Of a stretch of 40,602 bases of DNA, positions 24,503-32,999 are shown piece after piece. The notes under the pieces were generated by a model. That model did not search any database. It worked only from the letters and a program-made list of their open reading frames with translations, and was not told the origin of the DNA. The position numbers and the translations under genes were made by a program. The DNA is taken from assembly GCA_028293805.1 (NCBI GenBank), contig JAQGOC010000016.1, forward strand, positions 1-40,602, given 5' to 3'. The stretch comes from Gammaproteobacteria bacterium. GTDB taxonomy: Bacteria; Pseudomonadota; Gammaproteobacteria; Steroidobacterales; Steroidobacteraceae. The stretch's first letter is position 1, and each line of letters begins with the position of its first letter.

Positions 24503-25585
24503 ATGCCCGATACACCCCCATCATCGCTGCTCGCTCACGGTGCTTCGCAACTGGCCGGCGTCACCGTGGACGCTTACAACGCCGAGCTGCGTAGCCCCGA
24601 GGGCTTCGTTGGCGATCGCGCCAGCAAGCGGGCTTTCCAGGCAATTCTCGACGACTGGCGCGAGCGCGTTCGCAAGGTTGGAGAGGACCCCTTCGGCGAT
24701 GCCCCAAGCGAGGATCTGCGCAAGAAGGAGCTCGACAAACTTCTGGTCGAAGGCGACGCCGAAGCGGCCGGCGTCCTGCACGGCGTCATCGAGGAGTTCT
24801 CACAGGAATTCGCCCAGGTCATTCGCCGTTTCCTGCGCCTGAAGAGTTGGAAAGGCACCGAGCGCATCGTGGTGGGCGGTGGCTTGCGTCAAAGCCGTAT
24901 CGGGGAGCTCTCGATCGGCCGCACTGCCGTCATCCTCAAGGCGGACGGGGTCGAGGTGGAATTGAAGCCCATCCGTTATCCATCCGATCATGCTGGGCTC
25001 ATCGGCAGCGTCCACCTCGTCCCATCCTGGATGCTGGCCGGGCACGACAGCATTCTCGCCGTCGATATCGGGGGCAGCAACATCCGCACCGGCATCGTCG
25101 AACCGCGGTTGAAGAAGAAGGCCGATCTGTCAGAGGCGACGGTCGGCCGGTTCGAGCTGTGGCGCCACTGCGATGACAGTCCCGCCCGCAACGATGCGGT
25201 CGCGCGTCTCATCGAGATGCTCACGGATCTCATCAAGCGCGCCGCCAAGGACGAATTGAAGCTCGCCCCTTTCATTGGCATCGGCTGTCCGGGCGTCATT
25301 CGCCCCGATGGCACCATCGACCGCGGCGGCCAGAACCTGCCGGGCAACTGGGAGGTCAAGAGCTTCAACCTGCCGCAACTGCTGCGCGAAGCAATCCCGA
25401 AGATCGGCGACCACGACACCGTGGTAGTCATGCACAACGACGCAGTCGTTCAGGGCCTGAGTGAGCTGCCGTTCATGCAGGATGTGAAGCACTGGGGCGT
25501 GCTGACGATCGGTACGGGCCTCGGCAATGCCCGCTTCACGAACCGCGAGGACGGTAAAGAGGCCGAGAAGAACGCCAAGAAATGA
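24503..25585 (+). CDS. ROK-family protein with circularly permuted motif order
   Basis: A 360-residue protein built from ROK sugar-kinase parts in swapped order. Normal ROK proteins begin with the phosphate loop DIGGTN and end with a VIGGG strand and a DDAGLIGA helix. Here the C-half comes first: a helical segment, ERIVVGGGLRQSRIGEL (VVGGG at residues 123-127) and PSDHAGLIGS (to 169). The N-half follows: LAVDIGGSNIRTG (DIGGSN 188-193), IGIGCPG (about 259-264), HNDAVVQG (catalytic-type Asp313) and GVLTIGTGLGNA (GTGLGN 337-342). The chain then stops after a charged tail. The CxCGxxGC zinc motif is absent. ATG 24503 precedes the first homologous helix. Kinase activity is likely but unproven. Confidence 0.8.
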   Translation: MPDTPPSSLLAHGASQLAGVTVDAYNAELRSPEGFVGDRASKRAFQAILDDWRERVRKVGEDPFGDAPSEDLRKKELDKLLVEGDAEAAGVLHGVIEEFSQEFAQVIRRFLRLKSWKGTERIVVGGGLRQSRIGELSIGRTAVILKADGVEVELKPIRYPSDHAGLIGSVHLVPSWMLAGHDSILAVDIGGSNIRTGIVEPRLKKKADLSEATVGRFELWRHCDDSPARNDAVARLIEMLTDLIKRAAKDELKLAPFIGIGCPGVIRPDGTIDRGGQNLPGNWEVKSFNLPQLLREAIPKIGDHDTVVVMHNDAVVQGLSELPFMQDVKHWGVLTIGTGLGNARFTNREDGKEAEKNAKK

Positions 25586-25902
25586 TGGCTTGGCAGAGCG
25601 CGGGGATGACAACGCCACTCGAGAAAACGCTCAAACGCGAGTTATCTCTGCAGGGCCGCCGCTATATAGTCGCGATCTCACCCGACGGTTTGAAGCTGAC
25701 GTTGAAAGGCAAGCGCAAGGGGAAGGAGTTGCGCTGGATCGACCTGGTGACTGGTGACGCGGCGCTGGCGGTTGCATTGAATGCGTCCCTGGGCACATTG
25801 GAAACACCGGGGGAAAACACCGGCACCATGCAAAAAGGTCCGGGCCGCCCAAGGACTTCGCCACGGTCCAAGCGCATTCCGCCACGGGCGAGGCGCGAAT
25901 AG
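25582..25902 (+). CDS. Hypothetical small basic protein coupled to the ROK gene
   Basis: Up to 106 residues. Its first ATG overlaps the ROK stop as ATGA, indicating translational coupling. An alternative ATG at 25606 (MTTPLEKTL) follows GCGGGG. The folded part seems to be residues 10-75 (LKRELSLQGRRYIVAISPDG, then KLTLKGKRKGKELRWIDLV). The C-terminus is a disordered Pro/Arg/Lys tail. I do not recognise the family. It may be a partner or modulator of the permuted ROK protein, judged only from the overlap. Confidence 0.6.
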   Translation: MMAWQSAGMTTPLEKTLKRELSLQGRRYIVAISPDGLKLTLKGKRKGKELRWIDLVTGDAALAVALNASLGTLETPGENTGTMQKGPGRPRTSPRSKRIPPRARRE

Positions 25903-25956
25903 TCCCGCCGCACGCGACGCTCGCGAACGAGGTACCCGTTCGTGCGTTAATGGACC

Positions 25957-27903
25957 ATGAAGGGTTCATCGATCGTCCGCTGGGGCCTGAAATATTTGGC
26001 CATGACGCTCGCGACGCTGCTCGTGGCGGTAGCATTGCTCGTCACCACCGTAACGCTGATGGACGCGAATCGTTTCCGTGGCCCCCTTGGCCGGTTTGTG
26101 GCCGCTCGCACCGGCCGAGAGATCCGGATCGACGGCGCGCTGCAAGCACACCTTTTCTCGCTCCATCCCCGGCTCACTTCCGAGCGCGTCGTGATCGGCA
26201 ACCCGCCGTGGACGCCGCCGGGCCGCACGGCGGAGATCGGACGGCTCTCGCTGGTATTCGAGCTCCCCCTGTTCGGCCACTCGTTCGCCATACAGCGACT
26301 CGAGCTGGAGGGGGCAATGCTGCATCTGGTGCGCGATTCCATTGGTCGCGCCAACTGGCAGTGGGCCGACCCGACGCGGACTGTGGGCAAGGGTCCGCCG
26401 CTCATCCGCAGCCTGTCCATGCCCAGCGCTCATGTCGATCTCGACGATGCCCGCCGCCACCTGCAGTTCGCAGGAACGGTTTCCGCTCAGGACGCATCCG
26501 GGGCGCAAGGAATCGTGCTCTTACGTATCGAAGGATCCGGGCACCTGAATGGCAGGGCCAACACCTTCGCCATCAACGGTGATCCGCTCGCTACCGTCAC
26601 CCGTGCGCGGCCCTACCGCTTCACGTTCGCCGAACGCTCGAGCGGCTCGCACCTCGCCGGCCGCGGGTTCCTGTCGCAGCCGTTCGATTTCCGTGCACTC
26701 GACACCACGTTCGAAGCAACGGGTGAAGATCTGAAAGACCTCTATTTCCTGACTGGCCTGACACTGCCGAATACCGGCACCTATCGCCTCTCGGGCAGGC
26801 TCACGCGGCAGGGAACGAGCTTCAAGTTCAGCGACCTGCTGGCAACCTCGGGACACAGCGATGTGCACGGTACCCTTTCGGTCGAGACGTCGAGCGGCAG
26901 GTCGCAGATCGACGCTGAGCTCCATTCGCAGCTCCTGCGCTTATCCGATCTCGGCGCTCGGGCCGCGGGACGCGTCTCCGAGCCACGGACAGCGAAACGC
27001 CTTCTGCTGCCTGACTCGACGCTGCCTCTTGTTGGCCTGCGTCGCAGCGATGCAGTAGTCAACTTCCACGCGCACGGTGTTGACGTGGGCCGCGTGTCAT
27101 TGCACGCGGTGGCGGCGAAGGTAACGATCGATCATGGCGTGCTCTCCGTAACGCCGCTATCGGCCGATTTCTTCGAAGGAAAGATCACCGGCGGCATCAG
27201 GTTCGATGCGACGAAGGAGGTCCCGACGACGGACCTGGACCTCAGAATCGCCGGCCTGCAACTCAGCCAGTTCGCTCGCAAGGATCAGGGACGGCCGCCG
27301 TTCGAAGGCGCGTTGCGGGTGCGCCTTGGGCTCACGGGCCATGGACGCTCGATTCACGAGCTCGCCGCCAGCGCCAACGGCACGGCGACCGCGGTTCTCC
27401 CGCACGGCGCGATTCGTGCCTCGTTGGCGGAGCTCACCGGAATCGATCTGCGCGGCCTGGGTCTGCTGCTCACGAAGAACAAGGAAGAGACCGGCATCCG
27501 TTGCGGGGTCGCGAGTTTTCAGGCTCACGAAGGTACGTTGACCGCGCAGACCCTGGTGGTCGACACGGACCCGGTCCTGATCACCGGCCAGGGCACCATT
27601 CACCTCGACTCCGAGGCTCTCGATCTTGCGTTCCACGGAAAGCCCAAGCACCTGCGGCTGTTGCGATTGCGCGCGCCGGTGTCGGTCCGTGGCACTCTCG
27701 CGCATCCCTCGATCGGTATCGAGGCGCGCCGCTCTGTCGCTCAAGCCGGCGCGGCCGTAGCCCTCGGGATCGTGCTGACCCCGCTGGCCGCAGTGTTGGC
27801 TTTCGTCGATCCCGGCCTCGCCAAGGACGCCGACTGCGCGGCTTTGCTTGCCGAACCCAAAAATGACACGACATCTGCGAGGGCGGGCGCGCCCACCCCC
27901 TGA
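25957..27903 (+). CDS. AsmA family protein
   Basis: A 648-residue inner-membrane-anchored periplasmic protein of the AsmA/YhjG type. One N-terminal membrane helix (about residues 12-34) is followed by the AsmA opening DANRFRGPLGRFVAARTGRE and a long beta-rich repeat region. The end shows the typical AsmA C-terminal block (DLDLRIAGLQLSQF, GTLTAQTLVVDTDPVLITGQ, LDLAFHGKPK) and a final hydrophobic stretch (AVALGIVLTPLAAVLAFVDPG). Family members act in lipid transport to the outer membrane. Upstream spacing to the small ORF is 54 bp. No strong ribosome site is visible before the ATG. Confidence 0.9.
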   Translation: MKGSSIVRWGLKYLAMTLATLLVAVALLVTTVTLMDANRFRGPLGRFVAARTGREIRIDGALQAHLFSLHPRLTSERVVIGNPPWTPPGRTAEIGRLSLVFELPLFGHSFAIQRLELEGAMLHLVRDSIGRANWQWADPTRTVGKGPPLIRSLSMPSAHVDLDDARRHLQFAGTVSAQDASGAQGIVLLRIEGSGHLNGRANTFAINGDPLATVTRARPYRFTFAERSSGSHLAGRGFLSQPFDFRALDTTFEATGEDLKDLYFLTGLTLPNTGTYRLSGRLTRQGTSFKFSDLLATSGHSDVHGTLSVETSSGRSQIDAELHSQLLRLSDLGARAAGRVSEPRTAKRLLLPDSTLPLVGLRRSDAVVNFHAHGVDVGRVSLHAVAAKVTIDHGVLSVTPLSADFFEGKITGGIRFDATKEVPTTDLDLRIAGLQLSQFARKDQGRPPFEGALRVRLGLTGHGRSIHELAASANGTATAVLPHGAIRASLAELTGIDLRGLGLLLTKNKEETGIRCGVASFQAHEGTLTAQTLVVDTDPVLITGQGTIHLDSEALDLAFHGKPKHLRLLRLRAPVSVRGTLAHPSIGIEARRSVAQAGAAVALGIVLTPLAAVLAFVDPGLAKDADCAALLAEPKNDTTSARAGAPTP

Positions 27904-28205
27904 GCAAGCAGACCTTGCCTTAAGCTCGGCAGCCCTGCCCGCGGCGGTATCGCAACCGCTAGCGGAACCGCTGGAAAGTTGCCGCGTTCATGTCGGGGTC
28001 TCGCGTCCGTTCCCGCGCCGTACACCGGCGCGATCCGATCCGGTGCGGCGGGACCGGTTCCAATAAAAAACAGTCTCTTACGGGACTTTGAACGGAGTCG
28101 CTGTGCCTGATTCGCGCCTCAAAAAATGCGCGGCGGGACTGAGGAGGTCGTATCTCGTTAGGTACCAGGCTGCTGGGAAATCTCGGCAGCGCACTCGTAG
28201 GGCGA

Positions 28206-29561
28206 TTGGCTGGAGCGCTGATCGGTGTCCTGACCTTCGGCGTGCTCGCCCGCAGCATCGGTGCGGCCGGGCTGGGGCAATATCGCACCGTCCTGACCAT
28301 GCTGCTGTTCACCGGAGTCGTATTTGATTTCGGGCTGTACTCGATCACGCTGCGTGAGCTCTCCCGCGAGAGCGGGGACGAGCCACGTATTCTCGGGAAC
28401 GCCGCCGCGCTGCGTATCTTCGCGACGCTCTGCGCGGTGTCGTTGCTTGCGCTGATTCTGTTCCTGACGGATTGCGACGAGACAGTACGGTACGGAGTGC
28501 TCATCGCCGGCGCCGGCTGGATCGGCTATCAGCTCAACGACGTACTGCGCGCGGTATTTCAGCTCAAGCTCGCCAAGCATCGCGGGGCCATCGCCGAGAC
28601 GGTTGGTGCATTGGTGGCGCTGCTCCTGGTGACCGATTTCGCGACCCGCGAGGCGGGGACGATCGCAATGCTGGGAGCGACGGCTGCCGGCTTCATCTGC
28701 ACGGCCGGCCTGGCGTGGGCCTATGCGGACCGGCTGCTGTCGTTCCGCCTCAAAGTGGAGCTTCCTGTCTGGCGTGCCCTGATCATCGCCGGCTTGCCGG
28801 TGGCCGGCTCGGTGTTGCTCCTCAACATCCAACTGCGAATCGACGTCCTGCTGCTTTCGATCGTTCATGACGCGAAGCAGGTCGGGCTCTATGATGCGCC
28901 CCTGAAGCTCTACGAGCTCCTGTTCGTCATTCCGTATCTGTTCGGCGGCATGATGATGCCGCTGTTCATGCGCGATCGCGGCAATGGCAGCGGCTCCTTC
29001 GGGCCACGCCTGAGCGCCGCGGTGAGCGCGAGTGTCATCATCTCGGCGCTCGCATGCGCGGTGCTGTTCGTGCATGCGAAGTCGGTCGTGGTCCTGCTGG
29101 CGGGCGCAGAGTTCGCGGACTCCGCCAGGCCGCTGCGGATTCTCGCCGCCGCCGCGCTGTTTGCGGGCATCTCGGCGATCCTGAGATTCGCCGCCACCGC
29201 CCTTCACCAGCCTGGCAGGATGCTGCGCGTGGACATCATCGGCGTGTCCGCCGCGCTAGCCGCGCACGCCATACTCATTCCGCCCTACGGGATCGTAGGT
29301 GCCGCGCTCGGCAAGTTATGTGGAGACATCGTGACGTCGACCGCAGCGATGGTGATGCTGCGTCAGCAATTCACGCGCGCCATCTTCAATTCGGTCCTGG
29401 TCGCCGTGGGCGGCGGGACGGCCCTGTTCGTCACGCTTTCCTTCGCCGACTCCATCGGGCTGCACTGGATGATGGCGATCGCGATCTGCGTGCCGGCAAT
29501 CGGGGGCGTGCTGCTATTGGTCCCCCACGTGCGCCGCGATCTGGGGTATCTGGCCGCCTGA
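28206..29561 (+). CDS. Polysaccharide flippase (Wzx/MOP superfamily)
   Basis: An inner-membrane lipid-linked oligosaccharide flippase or O-antigen/exopolysaccharide exporter, about 451 residues from this TTG, with 12 or so membrane segments. The N-terminal family pattern (LAGALIGVLTFGVLARSIGA) and Glu-Leu-rich cytoplasmic loops support the assignment. The coordinate given is the first conventional start codon. However, the open frame extends back to 28143 and encodes SLGTRLLGNLGSALVGR, which looks like the natural first helix. A GAGGAGG ribosome site at 28141-28147 precedes an ATC codon at 28152. The true start may therefore be the non-canonical ATC 28152. No glycosyltransferase genes are adjacent. 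Confidence 0.85.
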   Translation: MAGALIGVLTFGVLARSIGAAGLGQYRTVLTMLLFTGVVFDFGLYSITLRELSRESGDEPRILGNAAALRIFATLCAVSLLALILFLTDCDETVRYGVLIAGAGWIGYQLNDVLRAVFQLKLAKHRGAIAETVGALVALLLVTDFATREAGTIAMLGATAAGFICTAGLAWAYADRLLSFRLKVELPVWRALIIAGLPVAGSVLLLNIQLRIDVLLLSIVHDAKQVGLYDAPLKLYELLFVIPYLFGGMMMPLFMRDRGNGSGSFGPRLSAAVSASVIISALACAVLFVHAKSVVVLLAGAEFADSARPLRILAAAALFAGISAILRFAATALHQPGRMLRVDIIGVSAALAAHAILIPPYGIVGAALGKLCGDIVTSTAAMVMLRQQFTRAIFNSVLVAVGGGTALFVTLSFADSIGLHWMMAIAICVPAIGGVLLLVPHVRRDLGYLAA

Positions 29562-29690
29562 AACAGCTTGGCCGGAGTACGTCCCTGGCGTCCGGACCGG
29601 CCCGCAGCCTCGATTCCATTGCGGGCACTTAGGTCCTAAGATAGTCGCGAGCGACTTTCGACAACAACACTCGATCAGGGGAGAACCAGA

Positions 29691-30614
29691 ATGCCGCAGC
29701 AAAAGCTGCCCTCGGCCGCCGTCCCGGCGTTGCTTCTGGCCGCTTGGTGCGGCACGACGAGCGCTCGCGCCGATCAGCCTCCGCAGATTCCGACCTGCGA
29801 CAAGAGGATCGGCACGCTGGCGGTCACCGAACCGGAGAACAGGTGGTGGGTCCAATACAACCTGGAGTCCCCCGAAGCCCTGATCAAAGTTTATGTATCG
29901 CAATCCAAGTGCTTCACCCTCGTGGATCGCGGCAAGGGCCTGGCGGCCGCGCAGGTGGAGCGCTCGCTGGCCGGCAGCGGCGAGATGCGGGGTGGCGCGA
30001 ACATCGGCAAAGGCCAGATGAAGGCGGCCGACTACGTGCTGGTCCCCGACGTATCGATGAAAAACAACAATTCGGACGGGAAGAACTTCGGCGGCCTCCT
30101 CGGCGGCATGCTCCACGGAGTCGCCGGCGCAGTCATCGGCGGGGTAAGCCTCAAGAGCAAGACGGCCGACGTCGTACTGACTCTGACAGACGTGCGCTCC
30201 ACGGAGCAGGTGGCACTTGAACAGGGGCACTACAAGAAAACGGATCTTGGTTGGGGCGCCGGCAGCGGAGCTTTCTTCGGCGCGTTTGCCGCGGCAGGCG
30301 CCAGCAGCTATGCGAACACCGAAATCGGCCAGGTCGTAGCGGTGGCCTATGCCGATGCCTATACGAAATTGGTGAATGAAGTGAAGGGCATGACGCTGAA
30401 CGCGAAGGCGGACAACGCCTCGCAGTCGGTGACTATGGCGAAGCCGGGCAAGCTCTACGAAGCCGCCAGCGTGAAATCCAACGTGGTGCGCGATCTCGAC
30501 CCCGGCATGACGCTCTACCCCACCGGCGAGAAAGACAAGATCTGGTGGAAAGTGAGCGACGAGCTGGGCAACGAGGGCTGGGTGCCCTCCACTTTGTTCA
30601 ATCTCGCGAGGTAA
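29691..30614 (+). CDS. CsgG/HfaB-like protein with C-terminal SH3-like domain
   Basis: A 307-residue exported protein with a signal peptide (about residues 1-27, cleaved near ARA-DQ). Residues about 35-235 resemble the CsgG/HfaB periplasmic domain: RIGTLAVTEPE, SKCFTLVDRGKGLAAAQVER, AADYVLVPDVSMK, TADVVLTLTDVRSTEQVA. No lipobox Cys follows the signal, unlike true CsgG. Residues about 238-307 look like a bacterial SH3 (KLYEAASVKSNVVRDLDPG, then WWKVSDELGNEGWVPSTLF). GGGGAG lies 8 bases before the ATG. It probably assembles at the outer membrane or cell wall. The substrate is unknown. Confidence 0.75.
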   Translation: MPQQKLPSAAVPALLLAAWCGTTSARADQPPQIPTCDKRIGTLAVTEPENRWWVQYNLESPEALIKVYVSQSKCFTLVDRGKGLAAAQVERSLAGSGEMRGGANIGKGQMKAADYVLVPDVSMKNNNSDGKNFGGLLGGMLHGVAGAVIGGVSLKSKTADVVLTLTDVRSTEQVALEQGHYKKTDLGWGAGSGAFFGAFAAAGASSYANTEIGQVVAVAYADAYTKLVNEVKGMTLNAKADNASQSVTMAKPGKLYEAASVKSNVVRDLDPGMTLYPTGEKDKIWWKVSDELGNEGWVPSTLFNLAR

Positions 30615-30626
30615 GCTCGCTCCTGG

Positions 30627-30641
30627 CCGGCCCCGGGCCGG
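30627..30641. terminator. GC-rich hairpin between convergent CsgG-like and PQQ dehydrogenase genes
   Basis: CCGGCC (30627-30632) and GGCCGG (30636-30641) form a 6-bp stem with a 3-base loop, 13 bases after the CsgG-like stop. The following 80 bases are also rich in CCGGC/GCCGG repeats. No T-tract. Confidence 0.35.
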
Positions 30642-30721
30642 ATTGCGTCCGGCTCGGCATCGACAGCGTCGGGCCGGTGTTTGCTGTTGGAGCCGGCCGC
30701 GCCGGGAGCGAGGCTTCCTGA

Positions 30722-32890
30722 CTAGTGCTCCGTATGCGGCTGGGTGGGCGGCGAGCCCGGCGGCCATGGCGTGGGCGGGGCCTTCTTGAGCTCGTTCGCA
30801 CGCGCAGTGATGAACGCCCTGATTGCCTCGGTATCCTCCGGCTTCAGCACCGTGGCAAAGGAAGCCATCCCCCGGTCGGCGAGCACGCCTTTCAGCACGA
30901 CTTGATCAAACCCCTCCTGCGTATGGAGCAGCGGCGTGCGGGTGAGATCCGGGAAGTTGGCGCCCCGAGTTTGCCCTCTGTCGCCATGGCAGGCGGCGCA
31001 ATTCTGCGAGTATTTCTGGCTACCGGCCTCGACCACGTCCGCCGAAGCGGTCGCCGGCGGCGGGTCCAGCGGTAGCGGAGTGAACTCCTTCTCCGGGGGC
31101 AGTTGCACTTTGCCGTTCAGGGCGAAGACCAGCATGCGCGAGTAGTTGGGCGCGTAGTAGCCGCCCAAGGGGTTGCCCCCAACACTGGCCGCAATGTACT
31201 GCTGCCCGTCGAGCTCATAAGTGATCGGAGCGGCCAGCACCGCCGTCTGCGTCTTCGCACTCCAGAGTTTCTCGCCGGTGCGCGCGTCATAGGCCCGGAC
31301 CTCCTGCGCGCTGCCGCCTCCCTGGAACACCAGGCCGCCCGCGGTGGCCAGTGCGCCGCCGGTCGGACCCTGGTTCTTCTCACCCTTCCACACCTGCTTG
31401 CCCGTCAGCGGATCCCAGGCTTGGAGATAGCCGACGAAATCTTTCGGCAACTCGGGGTGGTCGCGGTAATAAGTGAACGGCGCGGCGAAGTCGAGACCGA
31501 GATTGTAGCCAACCGGGTTTGGCGTGAAGCTCGCATCCGCAACCATCGGGAAGTAGGCGAGCTGGGTCGGGATGTAGATCAGGCCCGTCTCGGGGTTGAA
31601 AGCATTCGAGTGCCAACCATGCGCGCCCTGGACGCCGGGAGCCAGGTTGAAGGGCTTGCCTACGGGAAAACGCGCCTCCGGTCTGACGCGCGGGCGCCCC
31701 GTCTTCATGTCCACGCCATCCGCCCAATTCACGGTCGTGAAAGGCACGGCGCGCAGCAACTTGCCGCTGGCGGCGTCGAGCATATAGAAAAAGCCGTTCT
31801 TGCACGGCTGCAGGATCACGCGCCGCTTCTTTCCGTCCACCGTCAGGTTCGCGATCGTCATGGGGCTCACGGCGTCATAGTCCCAGGTGTCGGCCGGCGT
31901 CGACTGGTAATGCCAGACGTATTCGCCCGTGTCCGCTTTGACGGCCACCACCGATGCGAGATACAGATTGTCTGCGTTGGTGGGATCGCGATACCGATCG
32001 TTCCACGGCGAGCCGTTGCCGGTGCCGAAGTAGACGAGGTCGGTTACGGGGTCGTAGACGATTGCGTCCCAGACCGTTCCGCCACCACCGAGCTTCCACC
32101 ACTCGCCACCCCACGTCGCGGCAGCCTTCCTCATGGCCTCATTCTCGAAGCCATTCCGCGGATTGCCGGGCACGGTATAGAAGCGCCAATCGAGCTTTCC
32201 TGTCTCCGCGTCGTAGGCGCTGATGTAGCCCCGCACGCCGTACTCGCCGCCGGATTCGCCGATCAGCACCCTCCCCTTGGCCACGCGCGGCGCGCTGGTG
32301 ATGGAATAGTGCTTGCCCGGATCGATCGTGAGGGTGGACCAGGCTTCCTTGCCGGTGCGCGCATCGATCGCCACCAGGCGGCCATCGAGGGTGCCGACAT
32401 AGATCTTGCCGTTCCACGCGGCAATTCCGCGGTTCACGATGCCGCAGCAGACGTTCCTGATCCACTCGCCAGGTGTTTTGGGGTTGTACTGCCAAAGCTG
32501 CCTGCCACTGCGCGCATCGAAGGCATACACCTTGCTCCAGGCGGTGGAGACGTAAATCACACCGTCGATGTACAGAGGCGTGCCGGCCTGCGTCAGATTG
32601 GTATCGTAATCGGCGAACCAGGCGAGCCCGAGCTGCTTGACGTTGTCGCGATTGATCCGGGCGAGGCGGCTGTAGCGCTGTTCCTCATAATTGCCGCCAT
32701 AGGTCATCCACTGCGAGGGCTCGGAGGCCGCATTGAGCAGGCGCTGGGCGGTTACATTTGCGGCCCCATTGCGCGCGGCCGCGGCAGGCCCCTGCGCAGA
32801 GGTCGAAAGCGGCTCGGAGCGCGGCACTCCTGAAACGACGACGAACAAGAGGGCGCACAGCCCCGGGACCAGGGTCCGGATACGAGTCAA
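30722..32890 (-). CDS. PQQ-dependent alcohol dehydrogenase with C-terminal cytochrome c (quinohemoprotein)
   Basis: A 722-residue periplasmic dehydrogenase. An eight-bladed PQQ propeller is followed by a cytochrome c domain with CAACH at about residues 631-635 and axial Met in GMASF near 675. The vicinal Cys-Cys of PQQ dehydrogenases is at 148-149 (NVCCG). Metal-site residues are the Glu in GESGGEYG, Asn in GTGNGSPW, and the catalytic Asp337 in TWDYDAVSPM. Asp339 two residues later matches the extra ligand of lanthanide-type enzymes. TTG 32890 is chosen for its GGGGGA ribosome site and because it starts a good signal sequence. ATG 32965 adds 25 residues without a ribosome site. No PQQ biosynthesis gene is nearby. 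Confidence 0.9.
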   Translation of the reverse strand: MTRIRTLVPGLCALLFVVVSGVPRSEPLSTSAQGPAAAARNGAANVTAQRLLNAASEPSQWMTYGGNYEEQRYSRLARINRDNVKQLGLAWFADYDTNLTQAGTPLYIDGVIYVSTAWSKVYAFDARSGRQLWQYNPKTPGEWIRNVCCGIVNRGIAAWNGKIYVGTLDGRLVAIDARTGKEAWSTLTIDPGKHYSITSAPRVAKGRVLIGESGGEYGVRGYISAYDAETGKLDWRFYTVPGNPRNGFENEAMRKAAATWGGEWWKLGGGGTVWDAIVYDPVTDLVYFGTGNGSPWNDRYRDPTNADNLYLASVVAVKADTGEYVWHYQSTPADTWDYDAVSPMTIANLTVDGKKRRVILQPCKNGFFYMLDAASGKLLRAVPFTTVNWADGVDMKTGRPRVRPEARFPVGKPFNLAPGVQGAHGWHSNAFNPETGLIYIPTQLAYFPMVADASFTPNPVGYNLGLDFAAPFTYYRDHPELPKDFVGYLQAWDPLTGKQVWKGEKNQGPTGGALATAGGLVFQGGGSAQEVRAYDARTGEKLWSAKTQTAVLAAPITYELDGQQYIAASVGGNPLGGYYAPNYSRMLVFALNGKVQLPPEKEFTPLPLDPPPATASADVVEAGSQKYSQNCAACHGDRGQTRGANFPDLTRTPLLHTQEGFDQVVLKGVLADRGMASFATVLKPEDTEAIRAFITARANELKKAPPTPWPPGSPPTQPHTEH

Positions 32891-32999
32891 AATAAGTCCC
32901 CCAAACCATCGGATGACGGGTTCGACTGGCGGCGGCGAAACCCTTTCGGCCGCCTGTCTGGCCATTGTAATCGCAAGGGAGATTCATCAGCAGGCCGTG

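Noticed and set aside
25582-25585. Programmed frameshift joining the ROK gene and the next ORF
   Set aside because: The ATGA overlap has no slippery sequence and the second ORF has its own plausible starts, so coupling is the simpler reading.
31103-32833. 576-codon plus-strand ORF opposite the PQQ dehydrogenase
   Set aside because: Shadow ORF without motifs; the minus strand carries heme, Cys-Cys and metal-site motifs.
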